Shown: positions 5,253 to 6,292 of the stretch, piece by piece | Layout: the number at the start of each line of letters is the position of its first letter | How positions within the stretch are numbered: the first letter of the stretch is position 1 | NCBI GenBank assembly: GCA_025453855.1 | Contig: JALOPO010000103.1 | Coordinates: 1-6,292 of the forward strand | Direction of reading: 5' to 3' | Length of the DNA stretch: 6,292 nucleotides | Source of the DNA: Gemmatimonadaceae bacterium | GTDB taxonomy: Bacteria; Gemmatimonadota; Gemmatimonadetes; Gemmatimonadales; Gemmatimonadaceae | The notes under the pieces: model-generated | Told to the model about the DNA's origin: nothing | Seen by the model: only the letters and a program-made list of their open reading frames with translations | Database searches by the model: none | Program-made: the position numbers and the translations under genes

Positions 5253-6292
5253 ATGCTGCCGAAGGTTCTCTCGCGCTGGAGCACGCAGACGCCCACCCCT
5301 GCCACGAGCGCGGCCGCCGCGCCCGCGGCAGCGGCCGATGCGCCCCCCGCCACACCGGCGCCGCTGCGCCCCACGCCCGTCGTGCCGCTCTTCGGTGACC
5401 CGAGCATCAGCGACGAGGTGGAAGCCGGCGCCGACGTGCGTCGCCTCCTGCGCACCGCGATCACGGAGCTCGAGCAGTCGTTCGACGCCGCCGACAAGCG
5501 CGGGGATGCGCCGGCCCTGTTCGAGCGGCTCGCCAGGAGCGGCGAGAAGACGGTGCGGCAGCCCCCCGCGGCGGCCCAGCGCGCGCTCGACATGATGCGT
5601 CGCCCCGACGTGCCCATCCCCGACCTCGTGCGGCTCGTGGAGCAGGATCCGTCGCTCGCGCAGGCGCTGCTGCGGCACGCCAACTCGGCCATCTACGCCA
5701 CGGCCAGCGGCGCGCAGGTGGCCTCGCTCAACGACGCCATCCGTCGCGTGGGGACGCAGGGGCTGCGCAGCGTGGTGCTGGCGAGCATGGTCGAGGGGAT
5801 GCTCTGCCGCCCCGGCGCGGCGTTCGACGCGATGGTGCGCCAGGTGTGGGAGCACATGGTGCGCACCGCACCGCTCGCGCGCGGGCTCGCCCCGGCCTTC
5901 GGCGTCGTCGCCGACGAGGCGTTCACCATCGGCCTGCTCCACGACGTGGGGAAGCTGGTGCTCTTCGATCGCATCGGGACGCTGCGCACCGAGCTGCGCC
6001 GCGACCTCGCGCTCTCGCCGCAGCTCGTCACGCGCATGCTGCGCGCGCTCCACGAGCCGCTCGGCAGCGCCGCGGCGCTGCGCTGGGGGCTCGGCAAGGG
6101 GGCGGTGGACGTCATCGCGACGCATCACCGCCGCGCCGAGCCGCTCGTGCCGAGCGCGCATGCGGAGTGCGTCTTCGTGGCCGAGCGCCTCGACCTGGCG
6201 CTGGTGCGCGGGCAGGAGCTCGCGCTCGAGGAGTGGTGGACGCTCGGCCGGCTGCGCACGCCGCGCGACCTGGCCGAGCCGCACGTCGCGCG
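5253..6292 (+). CDS. HDOD-domain signalling protein, 3' end cut by window
   Basis: The frame is open from the ATG at 5253 to the window edge (346 complete codons, no stop), so the protein is partial. After an Ala/Pro-rich low-complexity segment (about 17-48) and an acidic helical region (about 58-110), an HDOD domain begins. Visible hallmarks are PDVPIPDLVRLVEQDPSLAQALL with D132-P133, the RHANSAIYA motif (N144, S145), DAIRRVGTQGLRSVVL, a W-E-H-M helix, and FTIGLLHDVGKLVLF with H230-D231. HDOD is an HD-phosphohydrolase relative found in bacterial signalling proteins; it usually acts as a regulatory or scaffold domain rather than as a proven enzyme. A second domain could follow beyond the edge. 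No transmembrane segment is seen. It is transcribed away from the kai operon and may share its control region, so a role downstream of the Kai/kinase module is possible but unproven. No strong ribosome binding site precedes the ATG. Confidence 0.9.
   Translation, partial: MLPKVLSRWSTQTPTPATSAAAAPAAAADAPPATPAPLRPTPVVPLFGDPSISDEVEAGADVRRLLRTAITELEQSFDAADKRGDAPALFERLARSGEKTVRQPPAAAQRALDMMRRPDVPIPDLVRLVEQDPSLAQALLRHANSAIYATASGAQVASLNDAIRRVGTQGLRSVVLASMVEGMLCRPGAAFDAMVRQVWEHMVRTAPLARGLAPAFGVVADEAFTIGLLHDVGKLVLFDRIGTLRTELRRDLALSPQLVTRMLRALHEPLGSAAALRWGLGKGAVDVIATHHRRAEPLVPSAHAECVFVAERLDLALVRGQELALEEWWTLGRLRTPRDLAEPHVA

Noticed and set aside
4073..5398. A 441-codon plus-strand open frame opposite kaiB and the PAS gene and running into the HDOD gene
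   Set aside because: It crosses two real genes on the other strand and the start of the HDOD gene in another frame, and has no family motif.
5214..6284. A 356-codon minus-strand open frame opposite the HDOD gene
   Set aside because: The plus-strand frame carries clear HDOD motifs; the minus frame is low-complexity Arg/His/Gly-rich.
1..6292. tRNA, rRNA, CRISPR array, insertion sequence or prophage signals
   Set aside because: I saw no direct-repeat arrays, terminal inverted repeats, transposase or integrase motifs, or tRNA-like cloverleaf sequence; nearly all of the window is taken by the five signalling genes.

Overview
The window is very GC-rich. All five genes show the strong G/C preference at third codon positions typical of high-GC bacteria. 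Gene content (a kaiB-kaiC operon with a PAS hybrid histidine kinase, plus an HDOD protein) points to a free-living, non-cyanobacterial bacterium. The overall style fits Gemmatimonadota or a similar high-GC phylum, but I cannot fix the taxon from this window.

Layout: positions 5038 down to 91 (minus strand) form one tightly packed four-gene operon. In transcription order it holds (1) a PAS protein whose C-terminal ~90 residues look like the KaiA C-terminal / RsbU N-terminal helical domain (5038-4169), (2) KaiB (about 4176-3853), (3) a double-domain KaiC ATPase (3848, or 3920, down to 2322), and (4) a three-PAS hybrid histidine kinase with a C-terminal receiver (2325-91). Junctions are an 8-nt overlap, a 4-nt gap and a 4-nt ATGA overlap, so translational coupling is likely. 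A ~214-nt divergent intergenic region (5039-5252) separates the operon from a plus-strand HDOD-domain gene that starts at 5253 and runs off the right edge.

How the genes could work together: KaiC is the central ATPase/autokinase and keeps both ATPase lobes and a CII phospho-site dyad (Ser-Ser instead of Ser-Thr). KaiB should bind KaiC. The PAS/KaiA-like protein occupies the position of kaiA in the cyanobacterial kaiABC order and may be the sensory activator of KaiC. The hybrid kinase is a plausible signalling output or a second input. The most notable hypothesis is therefore a complete KaiA-like/KaiB/KaiC timing or stress-sensing module outside the classical cyanobacterial system, in which a PAS sensor has been joined to a KaiA-type domain. 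KaiB, KaiC, the kinase and the HDOD gene are confidently identified. The KaiA-like assignment rests on motif resemblance and needs a profile or structure comparison.
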